Positions 1 to 12,490 of a DNA stretch of 64,000 bases are shown here, in pieces. The stretch is taken from the NCBI GenBank assembly GCA_024663395.1, contig JANFAH010000039.1:171501-235500 (forward strand). Direction: 5' to 3'. Numbering within the stretch: the first letter of the stretch is position 1; each line of letters opens with the position of its first letter. The notes under the pieces were generated by a model. That model saw only the letters and a list, made by a program, of their open reading frames with translations, did no database searches and had not been told where the DNA came from. The position numbers and the translations under genes are program-made. This DNA is from Pisolithus tinctorius. Lineage: Eukaryota > Basidiomycota > Agaricomycetes > Boletales > Pisolithaceae.

Positions 1-2930
1 GGTGCAGCCCCCAGGCCTGGACTTGGCCAGTCCTGCTCCTCAACACCTTCCCTGTTCCCCATCAGCACTCAGCTTCAGCGGTTTTTGGGTCCAGTCTCCA
101 TCCTCGGCCTTTGCTACACCAGCCTTGGAGCCATGGACCCACTTTCCGGTCTCCAAACTGTCTGTAACTGGCCTGTCCAGCCTTGGTTTCACTTGTCCAT
201 GCTCACTTGGACTTGTCTGAAGCCGCTTTGCCACTTCTCTCGGCCTCCTGCCCTTCGTTACTGGCCATTCTGGCCTCGGTCTGACTCAGCCACCTCACCC
301 GGACTTGTCTAGACCTGTTACTAGGTCTTAGACCGGTCCTGGCTTTCCTCGGACTCTCCTATTCCTCTCAGACCCCTCCTGGGTCCCCTGTCCTCTGTCC
401 ATCCCGGGATCCTAACCAGGTTAACAAGTTGGTAACTCTGTACTCCAGAAGCCAAAACCGGTGGTCTTGGTTGAGACAAAACAATTAGAGTCTACCCCAG
501 GATCCTAACTGGGTCAACAAGTTGGTACTCCGGTACACCAGAAGCCAAACTGGTGGTCTCAGTAGAGACAAATCAATTAGTGCATTACTCTGTTCCCCTT
601 AGCACCCCCTGGCTTGTCCTGCCAGGCCTTTGGTTTCACCTGGCTTTACAGCCCTGGTCCGGACTTGCCAACTCTGGTCCCCTTGTGGCCCTGGCTCGTC
701 CTGCCAGTCCCTCGGCCTCAACCTGGCTTTGTAGCCTTGGACCGGACTTGCTAACTCCGGTCCCCCTATTTGTGTCCGCTTTTTCCGCCTCTGGACTCCT
801 TTATGACTGGTCTCCTGAGTTCTGGTCTTCCCTCCCTCACTAGGCCTTGTCACCCTTTGTCTGGCCTGTTATCTCCAGACTTCCTTAGAGCCCCTGACCG
901 GTCTTGCTGACTCCAGTTTTCTTTCTCTTCTCCAGTGTTCATCTCCAGGCCTCCTCATGGCCCCTGACCGGTCTTGCTCACTGCGGACTTGTTCCTTTTG
1001 GCCGGTCTCCCATCTCTGGCCTCCCTCAGCCTCTGATACCCCTTGGGTAGCTCTATGCTACTCCTCTGTCACTCATTTGGCCTTTGGGCCTCTCCCCCCT
1101 CCCGGAACTACCCCTATCCTCAACCCCAGTGCTATGGTCTTGACCTAGCACCTCTTTCCAGTCCTTGGTGGACCCAGCCCTGGTTCTCTCTCGGTCTCCG
1201 ACCCCTGTTTTAATTGGCCTTGTCAACCCATTAGGAACTGAAGTATCTTGGTTGTAGGGAACTGACTAGCCCACTCAATAGGCACCCGTTGGTAGCCGAG
1301 TGTAGTGCAGTCACCTATCCCCACCTAATACTAAAGTTTGCTAACCCCCCTGACATCAACCCCGCCTTGGAGCATGAATTTGCTTGCAAGACACCCCGGG
1401 CTTCAGCCCATCTGACAAACCCCTGACTCTGCTGGTCTGTTTCCCAGCTCACCCACTCGCCCCGGAACTTGTATGTTCGTGAGGCCCCTTCAGGTACCAG
1501 CTGACCCCTCACCTTCCCCCAAACCATCACCACTGTCACCCCACCATTGACTCCGGAACTCCAGTCCTACCCACTCTCCCGACTCCGGTCTTACCGGTTG
1601 TCTTTTGGCCTGCTGGTCTTCACCGGCCTTCTGGTTTCCTCTCGGGCTCTGGTTCTGGCCTTCATACCCTCACCCTTGACTCCGACACTCCTTACTATCC
1701 CTGTACCAGTCCGGCCTGCTCTGCCGGCCTTGTATCTCCGGTTTTAAAGCCTTTCCGGCCTTGAAAAAGCTTCCTGAAACTGGTCTTGACACCTGTTAAG
1801 CTGGTCTCAGCATTCTCAGTACTCAGACTTACAACTCCGGTGGTAGTACTCCTACTACCCGTCCAGTACTCTGCTCCATGGTCCTAGCCCATACCTCATA
1901 CCCCTGTAGACTTGGGAGGTCTACCCTAAGAGGGGGATAAGGGACCTTGCTAGTGACCTACTCTCTTCCAAACCCCTGTCTGCTACCTCTCTGGTGCCCT
2001 CAGCACAACCCTGCTCGGTCCCTGCACACTGGTTCCCAGTTCCTTGGCCCGGTCCTTGCATACTGAAGCACTCCCGAACCACCTGCCCTGGGTTGCTCCC
2101 AGCCCCTGACATTTGTGTTGGTACTCCAGTCTCACTATCTCAGTAGTCCTCGGCCTCAGTGATTGTGTGTTCACCGGTCTCACTGGCCTTGGCCTCCTGT
2201 TCTCAGCCTTTCGGCTGGACAACCCCTAGGCCTCACCCGGTCTCCAGACCCCCTGAACCGGTCCTCCAATGACTTTTGGCCCTTGGGCTTCTTGCCACCG
2301 GAAAACCCACCTCCAACCAACTCCGGACACCCCTGAACTGGACTCAACACCCGGACTCAGCTTTGGCACTCCTAGGCTTCATTGCACCGGTCTTATGACC
2401 TGCTGGTCCCTGGTTCATGCCTAGATATGCTGGTTCCTCTGGTCCTTGTCCAGACCAAACTCTAGCTGTTGTAGACAGCCCCTGGTCCCTTGCTGACCTC
2501 CAGAAGCCTGTCCGGCCTGTTTCCAAGGTGCTTGGCACCTGGCCTTGCCACTTCCGGCCTCGGGTTTGCATCTTGCTACCCCTGGTTACCCCGGTCTCAG
2601 TGTTAGCCCACTGGCCTACACTGTTTTGGCCTCCCATTGTCAGCCTGCTAGCTGGATAGCACCTCAGATCATCTCGACTACCCCAAACCCCTCTGACACC
2701 TTCAGACCAGCCTCCAGTCAGCCACTCCGGCCCAACCCAGCTCCAGACCGGTCTCCCTTTGGGTTTCCGGCCTTACAGCCCCACCCAGGTTGAGACTGGT
2801 CTCCCATAGCCTTTCTAGCCCTTACTGGCTCCCGACTGGTCCCCACCCAGCTTTTCTAAGCCCCCCTGACCATTAGACCGGTCTCCAGTTGCCCCTTCCG
2901 GTCCTCTCTGACCCTCAGACCGGTTCCCAG
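1..2930. repeat. Pyrimidine-rich, CCGG-dense interior of LTR element X
   Basis: This stretch holds no convincing gene. The plus strand is strongly enriched in C and T and is built from loosely repeated words such as CCGGTCTT, CCGGCCTT and CCGGACTT. The same composition resumes at 4795 after the inserted Y repeat and continues into the LTR at 5875-6776, so I read 1-2930 plus 4795-5874 as the interior of one LTR element whose 5' end lies outside the window. The short reading frames here have no recognisable domains. It could be a non-coding (LARD-type) interior or a very degenerate one. Confidence 0.5.
407..583. repeat. Direct duplication, 93-bp period
   Basis: Two copies begin at the word GGATCCTAAC (407 and 500). 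Both continue through a shared 'caagttggta' segment and a 'gaagccaaa' segment, and end near 'acaattag' or 'tcaattag'. The copies differ by substitutions and small indels. It lies inside the X-element interior. Confidence 0.6.
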
Positions 2931-4794
2931 TGTGAGTCAAAGTGTGGAAAGGCAGTATAAACCAACCAAACCAACACCAAAGACAAATAATGTGCGAGTG
3001 GTGGTTTGCCTCTGCAGAACCTGGAGTGCAGAGAAACCTAAATGTGTGGGGGGGACTTCAAGTAGAGGGCTCCTGGCGCAAGTCGATGACGAGTTACGCA
3101 GGAGAGGATGAATGAACGCTGATTGAGAAGGGGATGCTGAACAGAGCAGGGGTGTTCAGCCAAAAGGACTTGGGAGTAATGGATTTCGATAGGATGTGCT
3201 CCTGGCGCAAGTCGATGACGAGTTACGCAGGAGTGGATGGATGACTAAACAAGAGGTTGCTGACTAAGCACTGATGATACTGCTGATGATGAATAGAGGT
3301 AGATAGACCCTTGATGGAGCCTCAATTACCAATGATATAAATGAAGACAGATAGACTCTTCCGAATGAGCCTCAACTGTCGACGACGAGATATGCTGAGC
3401 TGAGCTGACTTCTGGATTGCTTCTGATTGATTCTGATTGATTGTGGGTAGCTAAGTACATGGGGGTTTATATACTGAGGGGGGGAGCACAGCTTGTGACA
3501 AACAAGGCACAAACACTTGGTAAGTAATGAGTAAGGACTGAGTAATCATGATGAGTAAGTGAGAAATGAAAAGTAAGCAAGCAAAGAGGATTGGTAAGTA
3601 TTGGCAATGAGCGAGTCAAGGATAGTCAAAATATCACAAAATGAGTCAAATAGAATCAGAAACTGAGTAAGCGCACTGATATCACATTAGGGGGTGGCGA
3701 TGCAAGTTAGATCTCGGTGGAGACATCTCTAGATCCAAAGACGGCATGACAGATGGACAGTGTTTCCAGATAGGGAAGTATTAATTCCAGAATTGAAGGG
3801 CATGAGTCAGGTGTCAAAGGGGGCTAGGGCGTTGGGGGTCTGTGGGGCAATGAGAGCATACGCGATCGCGTCTCCCACCCTTCCATCCTCTCAGCGAAGT
3901 TAACAAAAACTTCATGAACGGGGCTCTGATGGAGAAGGAGGAGAAGGGGGAACGTCTTCTGCTGGATCTTGCAGTAAGAAGGCAAGATGCATGTCATACT
4001 CATCATGAATGCGATCAGGGAGGCTGGAGGACAGTAGATTATACTGCAGCTGTCGCAATGTGGGAAGAATGATGGACAAGATTGGAATAAAGACAGTGCA
4101 AGGAGCAGGGAGGAACGATCCATATGCTTCATCAACTGGGGAGACTGAAATGACCACATAAGACCTTTCTAACCGAGTGACAGACCTGAGGCAACCAAAG
4201 AATGTCCTTCTGGAAGTCATACTGACAAGGAGAACACGCTGACCAAGCTGCATGGGACGAGACGGGGCTGACAACGATGGGATGAACCAGGGGGCTTCAG
4301 GATGGAAGCTGGTGGGAATGCCTGGCAGATATACGTAGCCACTGTCTCTGGCAAATGAGACAAGCGAGATGATTGACGAAGAGGCAGCCATGATTGATGG
4401 ACTTAGTGAAATGAGCGTCTGATGGATGGAGTGCTGTAGAAACGTGCAGGGTGCGAGGATCCTCTCCAAATTTGGAAGGAAGAATCGTGGGGCTGAGCAC
4501 TTTAAGCGAGTGTGGGAATGGAGTCGATATCTTTGGAAATGGTGGAGATACGATGAAAACCAGAATGCCGTACACGGGCGCTAAAAACCTTTAATGCACG
4601 CTTAACTCGCTTCCTCTTTTCTCTTTAGCACTGATGACTCGTTCTTGTGTGAAGGATGACTGTTAACGTCCGACAGTCTTTCTTCACATGAGGCCTTTAG
4701 TCTTCATCTGCATGCTTGGGCATTGTGCGCAACTCATTGATGAGTTAGGCAGAGTCAGCTGTAACCATGTCCACAACACCTTTGGTGTGTGACA
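2931..4794. mobile_element. Repeat family Y, full-length copy (LTR-like, TG...CA ends)
   Basis: The copy starts TGTGAGTCAAAGTGTGG and ends CTTTGGTGTGTGACA, splitting the CCGG-rich X interior. Related copies occur at 49146-51782 (full length, with an insertion) and 48421-49145 (5' part), and an inverted fragment lies at 34717-35055. The TG...CA ends fit a long solo LTR, but the ends are also loosely inverted repeats. I see no clear target duplication (flanks cccag and ccggc). A segment containing 'ctcctggcgcaagtcgatga' occurs twice inside (about 3070 and 3200). It carries a minus-strand reading frame described separately. Confidence 0.6.
3912..4469 (-). CDS. Y-repeat reading frame of unknown function
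   Basis: A 185-residue open frame lies on the minus strand of the Y repeat. The same frame is kept in the copy at 49992-50648, where a small in-frame indel shortens a proline/serine-rich C-terminal run. Both proteins share a segment reading DSGY(V/I)YLPGIPTSFHPEAPW and an FFGCLRSVT motif. No known domain is recognised. Conservation of frame between two diverged copies hints at past coding function, but long open frames can survive by chance in repeats, so this is tentative. It could equally be a captured host fragment. Confidence 0.3.
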   Translation of the reverse strand: MERILAPCTFLQHSIHQTLISLSPSIMAASSSIISLVSFARDSGYVYLPGIPTSFHPEAPWFIPSLSAPSRPMQLGQRVLLVSMTSRRTFFGCLRSVTRLERSYVVISVSPVDEAYGSFLPAPCTVFIPILSIILPTLRQLQYNLLSSSLPDRIHDEYDMHLAFLLQDPAEDVPPSPPSPSEPRS

Positions 4795-5874
4795 CCGGCC
4801 TTCCCAGCCTTCTGTCTCCTTGACTGGTCTTCGGTTTTGCTGTTTTCACCAGACCAGTCACTTTAGCACAACTGGCTCCACCACTCCTGGTCTCGATCTC
4901 CGGCTTTTGCCACCACCGGCCTGAGCCACCCTCGGTCTCAGCCTTTGGCTTTGACCCCTGTCTCTGGCTTCGGTTTCCTGTTTCCTTGTTATATGTTTTC
5001 TTGGTTTTCTGTTATCCGTTTTCTTTTTCTGTAGATACACACTCTCAGACCCCGTGACCCCCTGGAGCAGACCTTGGACCCAACCCAGCCTTCTCGGCAC
5101 TTCTTGTGACCCTCGGTATCCCTGCAGTGCAGTCCCAGTCCAACTGGTGCATTCCTAGACCGGTTTTCCGGCCTTCTTGGCACCCACCTAGCCTTTGTGT
5201 CATTCCATTGTCACTCAGCAGCACACTGGTACACCCCTGGACCATCTTTTGGTCATCCCTCGACCTCTCCAAACCTCTCGGCCTCCGTGTTGCCCTGAAC
5301 CAGCTTTGAAGCACACCTCCGGCCCTAGTGGTTCACCCCTGGTACATTAGTTGGACATTACCAGTCCCCTGTACATCTTCAGTCTCCAGTTTCCCCTGAC
5401 CCGGCTCTGAAGCACACCCCTAGGCCTTACCTGGCCATTCCTGACCTGCCTTAACCCAACTCTGAAGTGCAACTCTGGCCCCCCTGAAAACACTGGCTAC
5501 AGCTTTCAGCTGTCTCCGAAAACCCCCATATAACCGGTCTAATCACTTCCGGACTCGGCTTTGCCTTGTCCCAGCCTGCTGAACTGTCTGGCAGCCTCCT
5601 AGACTGGCCTCCGGCCTGTTTGTTGTTGCTTCTCCAGCCTCGGGTTCCCAGAACAGTCTTCGGACTTGACCCTTGCCCCCAAACCTGGCTTATGCTATTC
5701 CGGTCTGAACTACTGGACCTCCGGTCATCACTACCCTGTTTCCTGGCCCTCGGGATCTCCCTTGGCACTGTGTGTGCACTCGGACTCACTCTGAGTCATG
5801 TGACCTCACTGCATAACCCTCTGAGCATATTTCCCTATGGAACCTCAAGGGTTCGGTTCCTAAGAGGGGGATAC
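4795..5874. repeat. X-element interior, 3' part, ending in a polypurine tract
   Basis: The CCGG/pyrimidine-rich sequence continues after the Y insertion. Its last bases, AAGAGGGGGA at about 5862-5871, are a classical polypurine tract directly before the TG that starts the LTR at 5875, which fixes the element's orientation as plus. The word AAGAGGGGGATA also occurs near 1928. No supported gene is present. Confidence 0.55.
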
Positions 5875-6776
5875 TGTCATATCCATGACTCTCGGACTCG
5901 GACTCAGTCCAGTCCGGACCCCTAGCCCCTATCTCCGGTCAAGTCCGGTCCTGGTCCAGCCTAGAAAACCCAATCCTGGCCCTAGATAACTCAACTCTGG
6001 CCTGCATAACCCAAGTCCGCTGTTTTACCCCTATCTCTGGTCTGTTTCGGCCTCCCGGCCTTGCGCTGCTCCACCCTGGTCCTCCTAGGTCCATGTCCGG
6101 GTCACCCGGACATAACTCCGGTCTGTTTCCCTTTGTTTGTACTACATTTAGTCTAGCCCATTCATCTGACTTTGCTTACTGTACAATCCTGTGTCTGACC
6201 CTGGTATGCCGGTCACCTGGACTTTGGCTATTAGCCTCGGCACAGCCACTATGGCTATCCACTCTCTTGCTAATCTTCTTGCTAATAGCTTATTAACAAG
6301 TCCGGCTCTATGTTCATTATCCCGGACCGGCCTCATGTATTTAACCCCTGTACATACTTTGTAGCACCCTCAGTCAGAATATCAATTAAGTATTACCCTC
6401 AACTCCATACTACCCCTCGAGACTACTCTATAGCTAAGGCCGAGCCTTAAGCTATCCCCGACCCCTGTCCCGGACCTCTCCCCGGCTTGCATAAGGGTAC
6501 AGCACATAAGCTGAGACCAAGGGAGGTAGATCCAACCCCGGACTGGCTTCCCCTTGTGCGCACTCCAACACCAGTCGGTTTCCCACGCTACCGGTCTTAT
6601 TCCCGTGCTCCCGGCCTTAAGTCCGGTCCTCCGGACTTAGCCCCTGACCTCTGGCCTTGACTCCAGTCTAACCGGACTTGGCCCCTGTCTCCCGGCCTTG
6701 ATTCTGGCCACTTGGACTTAACCCCTGTCACCCGGTCTTGAAGCCTGGTCACCCAAGGGTAAACCCGTACTTCACA
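5875..6776 (+). mobile_element. 3' LTR of element X (902 bp)
   Basis: It begins TGTCATATCCATGACTC and ends GTACTTCACA. A second, near-identical copy stands alone at 50656-51560, which defines both ends. The polypurine tract just upstream marks this as the 3' LTR. Its downstream edge cuts into the minus-strand KDZ accessory gene, so the element landed inside that gene. Confidence 0.85.
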
Positions 6777-9007
6777 GATTCCTTCATGCCACCCCCCTGG
6801 GTGGGACAGGAATCCCCTGCACTGACCCCAGTTGTTTCCTGTGCACCAATCCCTCTGCTTGAGCCACCAGAATTCTGCTGCAGTCTTGCAACTACCAGCC
6901 CCACTGCACCCATAACATCTTCCCCCTTGTGGATATCAAGACCTGAGCCTAGCAAAAAGCCCAGATTAGCAGCTTCAGGGTCATCTGATTCTATGTCCTG
7001 TGCTCTTTTGCACTCCCTCCACAACAAACCAAATCCCAGTACAATGGTAAGACCTTTTTGGGTGGATGCAAACTTTTCACTTTGCAATTGATACAGTGCC
7101 TTCCAGAAGGAATCCCCATTGCCATGCATCTCCTGGGGCAAATACTGGGCACTCCAGGCCCAAGATGCCCAGACAGGCAGGTTGACTGGTCCAGCATCAG
7201 GTTCCTGTACAAAATGTTTGTTAACCTGGTATTTGAAGAAAGTTTATCACTTACTGTCTCTGGCAAGCCATCTACAAGCTCAACAAGTTCCTGGTACCTG
7301 GGCATGATGCAAAGGGACTTTAAATATTTCACCCTGTCCCCATTTGCATGACAAGCAGGGCTGGATTCATGAGGGGTATCTTCAGATGGGGCCCTCCCAG
7401 AGTCAAGGATATCCTGGGCCCCTGATGAAGTTGCTATAGGGGTCATACCAGCCCCACCAATTTCTTCCCCTAAATCTGAGGGCTTGGCCTCCACCCCAGC
7501 TTCACTGTCCTCCCCAGGGCTCATCCACTCTCTCTTTTTGGATGGGGTTTTCCTGTTCCAGGGCCTTCCCAATGGCTCGTCCTCCTTTTTGCACTTGATG
7601 AATGAAACAATCACCTTATCCTCCTCCTCTTGGGAATTCCAATGATTCCAAAGCATCCACATGTCGGCCTTGGTCCATTTTGAAGGATCTTTCATCATGA
7701 ATCCTTCTGGGATGGAATCAGAACTCAGATACTCCAAATGGGACTTGATAAGCAGGCCCCAGGGAACCTTGGCCTTGGGCTTCCCTGTAAACTTTGCTAT
7801 GTTTCCAACTTCCATCAACAACTGTAGATGCACTTGACAATCAAGAACATACCATAGGCAGCCTGGAAGACCATTCTTGCCAAACTCTGCTGGACCTTGA
7901 GTTTCTGACCAGTCCAAGCTGGTACCTCTGGGTTTCCTTCATCATCCAAGGCTATCTCCACCTTTGGATTCTCATCATTCAAATCTTCCTCAGCTGAGTA
8001 TGGAATCAACCTAGGTACACATATTACATTGATCACCAATGTTTATTACTTACCAGCTTCAGTCAAAAGATAATTGGTTAACATTTGCTCTCCCTTTAGA
8101 ACCCAATCCTTGGTGGGCTCTGAAGACTCTGAGAAGGCCTTCTTCCCATCAGGGGGTTGTGTTTCAAAGCTAGGTTTCTTCATTAGCATTGGATAGACAA
8201 GGTAAAGGGGAACCTACACTGCTATCTTGATCTGAGAATCAGTAGTCTCATGAGCCAGAAACATCACTATATTTGACCCCATGGTCCTCCTGACTGTTTC
8301 AATAAAGTCTCTGGCCATGTTGGGAAAATTTTTTCTCCTGTACCTGAATTATTGCATGATTAGTATAAGACATTTGAAGTAGACCAGCACTGACAATTCA
8401 TGAGTTTCTTTTGGAGCTCCCAACTTATTCCACTTGGAAGCAGCCCTCCCTGCTTCAGCCTTCTTGTCATCTGCAAGAGACTCCCACCACTGTTGGATGA
8501 TTTTGGTCCTCTGACCTATGGTCTTGGGGTCCTTGGTGTCCCTCCTCTCCCTATCATAGGCATCCATGTCCTCTTTGAAGAGCTGCTGGGAGGCAGTAAA
8601 ATCAGTGAAGGGTTTTCTGTAATTTCCAGCCTTGGTAGGTCTGGTCCTCTCCTCTCTGCCATCCTCATCCTCACCAGTCCCAGGCTGCTCCTTCCTCTTG
8701 TCTGTTGCAGCCAGGATGCTCTCAATGATGTGTTCCTCATCATCCTGGTCTTCAGGGTCTAGTTCTGGCAAAAACACCCTTCTGATGGCCTAAATACACT
8801 TGAGATATGTGAAACTTGATGAAAAAGATACCCTACCACTCTCAAGTTCTGGGGCAATTCCACAGATCCTGAAGATGCTTGCTGAAGGATCTGGGATTTC
8901 ACATCAGCCAGGATCTGGGCCCTGAGGTCAGGATTCCCTTGGGCATCTGTGTACTGCTCCACATAGGAGGACAGCAGATCAGAGTAGACTTCAGACCAAT
9001 CAGCCAT
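6777..9007 (-). pseudogene. KDZ-associated accessory gene, HMG-box-like, 3' end truncated
   Basis: A multi-exon minus-strand gene starting at 9007 (MADWSEVYSDLL). Exon joins I can follow include one after ...NLRV (intron with donor GTAGGG and an acceptor before GCCATC) and one after ...THEL. Exon 2 has an aromatic/basic helical region with RTKIIQQWWESL and AASKWNKLGAP, which resembles an HMG-box-like fold; that is my inference. Later exons include KVPWGLLIKSHLEYLSS and WTKADMWMLWNHWN. I recognise it as a recurrent companion of basidiomycete KDZ transposases, without a known biochemical role. It sits head-to-tail downstream of the transposase. Its 3' end is lost at the X LTR (6776). CpG dinucleotides are rare. 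Confidence 0.55.
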
Positions 9008-11482
9008 GAGAGAATAAAATCAGGGGGATAATTAGCAGCACAGATGATGGAGGTTGGAAGCAAGGTGAAAATTTTTCAGCCTTTCCCAATTTAGGCAGGA
9101 GGTTGAAGTTTTCGGCCATCACTCTTTTAGGAAAGGTACCATTATGGTATGATTGTTTTGATGTATTTGCTATTCACTTTGATTCAGATACCAAGTGCAA
9201 AGCAAGGGTAATCGGAAAACTATACACATATACCCATGTTCTAAATACAATCCATTTGTTTACCTTGGAACATCAATTGGGCCTTTTTGGAAAAGTCAGT
9301 CCACAACACTATCTGCTTATGAGCATAAGCCTTTTTCCCTGGTTCCAACAATTGTAGAGCCCTTTTCTCCCATATGTCCTTCTGGAACTCAAACCATAAG
9401 ATGGCCCAAACCATCTCATGCCTCACCAATGACAATTCTTCTTTCCACCTGTCCCTTCTTGCCCTTGCTTTGAGCCAGTTGATCCTGTAAACTGCCCCAC
9501 AATTTATTGGTGAGATTTTTTTGAGTAGTATTAACACTTACACTCCTCCATTAAACCCCCCTTCTCAGCATTCAGTTGACCCTGTTCACCATCCATCATC
9601 CAAAACCATGCCATTTTGCTGGTTCCCTGCCCAAACCGGTTCTCCTCTGTAACATCCTTACTCACTGCCAGGTCCTGGGGCTGAATAGCCTGATATTTTT
9701 GTCCAATCTCTTGATTGGGTTCCAACTGGAGAATGGCCTGCCTTGCCCTCTGATAACTTCTGACCTGCTTGTTTATCCGAGCCACCACTTTTTGGATGTC
9801 CTGCTTGGTTCTTGTACCTTCCCTAGTTGATTGTGCACTGCAGAAGTTCTGTCTGTATAACATTGCCTTGTGTCCAAGGTTGGTTCGGAGCTGGTCTAGA
9901 CAATCATTAGCTTGCCCAATCCTGAGTTCCATTTCTTCTTTGAGGAGGTCATGAAGGCCAAGCTCCATCAGTTTGGTTGCTCCAATGGATGAGGGCATCC
10001 ATATACTCATGAGCTCAGCAGGTAGCTCCTCTCCTTCTTCTGTAGCCTCCCAATCCTCATCATCTTCCCAGTACTCTCCATTGTCATCAATTTCTTCACC
10101 TTGCCCAAGGAATGCTGGATCATCCTGGGGTATGAAGACATCGTCCACCTCCAAACATTTGAGAAATGCCTGGCTGGTGCCATGGAATTTGTCAATCCTG
10201 GCAGAAAGTCTTTTTCTTTTCTCTGAGACTTTGATTTCTTGTCTGGTAGACATGTGGCTCTGTCTAAGCTCAGATCTTAGCTGGTCCCTGCAGGTCTGGT
10301 TAGCAACCTATTGCTTCTGGAAACCACAGACCATACTGTGCATCCTCTATGCTAATTCCTTCCACAAGCCAAGCCACAGAACCATGGCTCCCTGGGGACA
10401 CAGGTGGATTTTTCATGAGCTTTAACTGCACTTCACCCATGGTAGGGGCTACAGGCCATCAGACATGCCCAGGGTTTCTTAGGAACATACTGACCTTTTT
10501 CCCCTTTCAACAAATAAATGTCTAGGGAATCACCTCGATTTGCTTCTGCCTCAAGAACATCCAACTCCCATTGGGCAAGTTGGCCAGGGTCTAGAACAGC
10601 TGTCAACTGCTCATATGCCTGATTCATTTCTTCTAGGCACTTGTGTGAGGTCTTGTATTTTTTCAACAGTGCAGGAACTGAGATGTACAGGGTAAATTAA
10701 CTTCTCTTTGAAGAAAAGGTCTCTCACCCATGTTGACAATTTTTTTCCAGTTAGAATCTCTCATATGGTCATCATACACTTCTTGTCTGTGGGCCTGAGT
10801 CATAGACCTTGCAGTGGGAGAGATCTTATTGAATGGAGCCCACAATGTCTCCAAAATTTCACCATCCAGATGACCAGCACCCTTGATAAAGTTGAGGCTA
10901 TATCTTGGAAAGCAAGAGAGTTTGTGGGCAGCAAGATGAAACTTCCCCACAGCAGGAATGATTTCCAGGGAGGGAGGGAGATGGAGAGAGCAGCTGGATT
11001 TTACCCAACTCTGGAAGTTAATACTCCACTGGCACCCAACATCATAAATGACAAGGGCCTTTGTGATGCTTTCTGAATGATAATCAAGAGCACTGCAGAT
11101 GGAGTAATCTGTGTTCATGTACCTAGCACAAAATGAGTTCCAAAGGCTTCCAGTACATCCATCAGGTCCACTCACTTTTCCCCTTTCTGAAAGTCCACCA
11201 CAGAATGGGGAACAAAGCAACCATGCTGAGCACAGGCTGTGGCACCAATCCCAGTGGACCGGAGATTGGACTTGTTAATATTAGCAGCATTGATTGCCCT
11301 GTGATTGCTGCAGGTGGATCTCTACCAGTACAGTGGGTCATTTAAACTCCATGACCTTGGGACAACTCACCTCCTTGTTATCCAAAGACTGCTCAAGATG
11401 GGCCTGGTAGGGCTTTTCAGCAACCATGTAACCAGTTCCATCTGATAATGACACATCCAACTCAGGCTTGTTCATTTTCATA

Positions 11483-12049
11483 CAGTGGCTCAAAAAACTG
11501 ACCGCATGTTTGTATGTTTTACATTAGTTATGACTAAATGCAATAACCCCTAACCCTAGCCCTAAACCATGAGTGTATGAAATAGGGTACTTACTCTTGG
11601 CTTTCTATTGGTCCATGAATCAAGTGATTTGGATAGGAATTGATAGAATAGCAGCCATTTGAAAATGACATGTCATGCGGTCAGTTTTTTGACTTTAAGT
11701 TTTGATTACATAGTTTTGAGTTTAACAAAGTTTAAAATGCTGTGAGGTGCTTACTATGCTTACATGGTATATCACATGGTCTATTTGATGATTTGTCATC
11801 ATACAAACAATGCCAAACAATGAATTGGGACCATCAAGGCTCCCTCTTCTACCCCAACTCATGACACCATCCTCCTGGTCCATCTGGGCCATTTTCTCAG
11901 AGTAATCCCCATAAATATTGGTGCCCACTACAGTAATGTCATCAGGGTATATGTCCAACACAATCAAACCCTTAAAAAATCTGCTTTCAGTCATTCCTGT
12001 GCTGTTTCCCCCACCCATACCTGACATGTTCTGCAACTAATCAGTACTA
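11483..12049. repeat. Left arm of the foldback element
   Basis: Its outer end TCAAAAAACTGACCGCATG (11490-11508) recurs inverted at 11674-11692, so each arm itself looks like a roughly 200-bp miniature inverted-repeat unit plus an inner segment. It contains a CCCTAACCCTAGCCCTAAACC stretch resembling the fungal telomere repeat. Confidence 0.85.
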
Positions 12050-12490
12050 AGAATGCTGAAAAAGCCATGATGGTTAAGCTGGCACTCTAAAACATGACCA
12101 ACAATCCAATCACCTCTTATCTGGTGGGTTTCCACCTCAAGGGTGCTGGGTTGAGGGCTAGGGTGAGCTGAAAACCTTCATTACAGTCCAGGTGCCCTGG
12201 GGGGGATAGTCCACTGAACTGCTAGGAAGGAGATTCCATCAATCCATCTAGGCCTGGGTATTACCTATGGTCTTATATGACCAAATCACCCATTCCCAGT
12301 CATCCACAGTCAGCTGAGAGCACAGTCTAGCCATGCTTCCCACGCCACCTGAAGTGCACAGGAATGTTGTGTCTCACCCCAGCATTGAAACTAATTGTAC
12401 TGTGGTGAAAATGTATTGGTTAAAAGGTGTTTTGTTTGTTCATCATTTTCTGATGCACCAGATTGACCTCCATGGCATTTCCAGCTGTCT
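12050..12490. other. Unique spacer of the foldback element
   Basis: About 440 bp between the two arms. I see no coding signal or known motif in it. Confidence 0.6.

Noticed and set aside
6093..6336. Short frames in the X LTR
   Set aside because: Not conserved in frame with the copy at 50656-51560, and no domain.
11540..11575. Chromosome end or telomere
   Set aside because: Only about three units, inside a transposon arm flanked by coding DNA, so interstitial.
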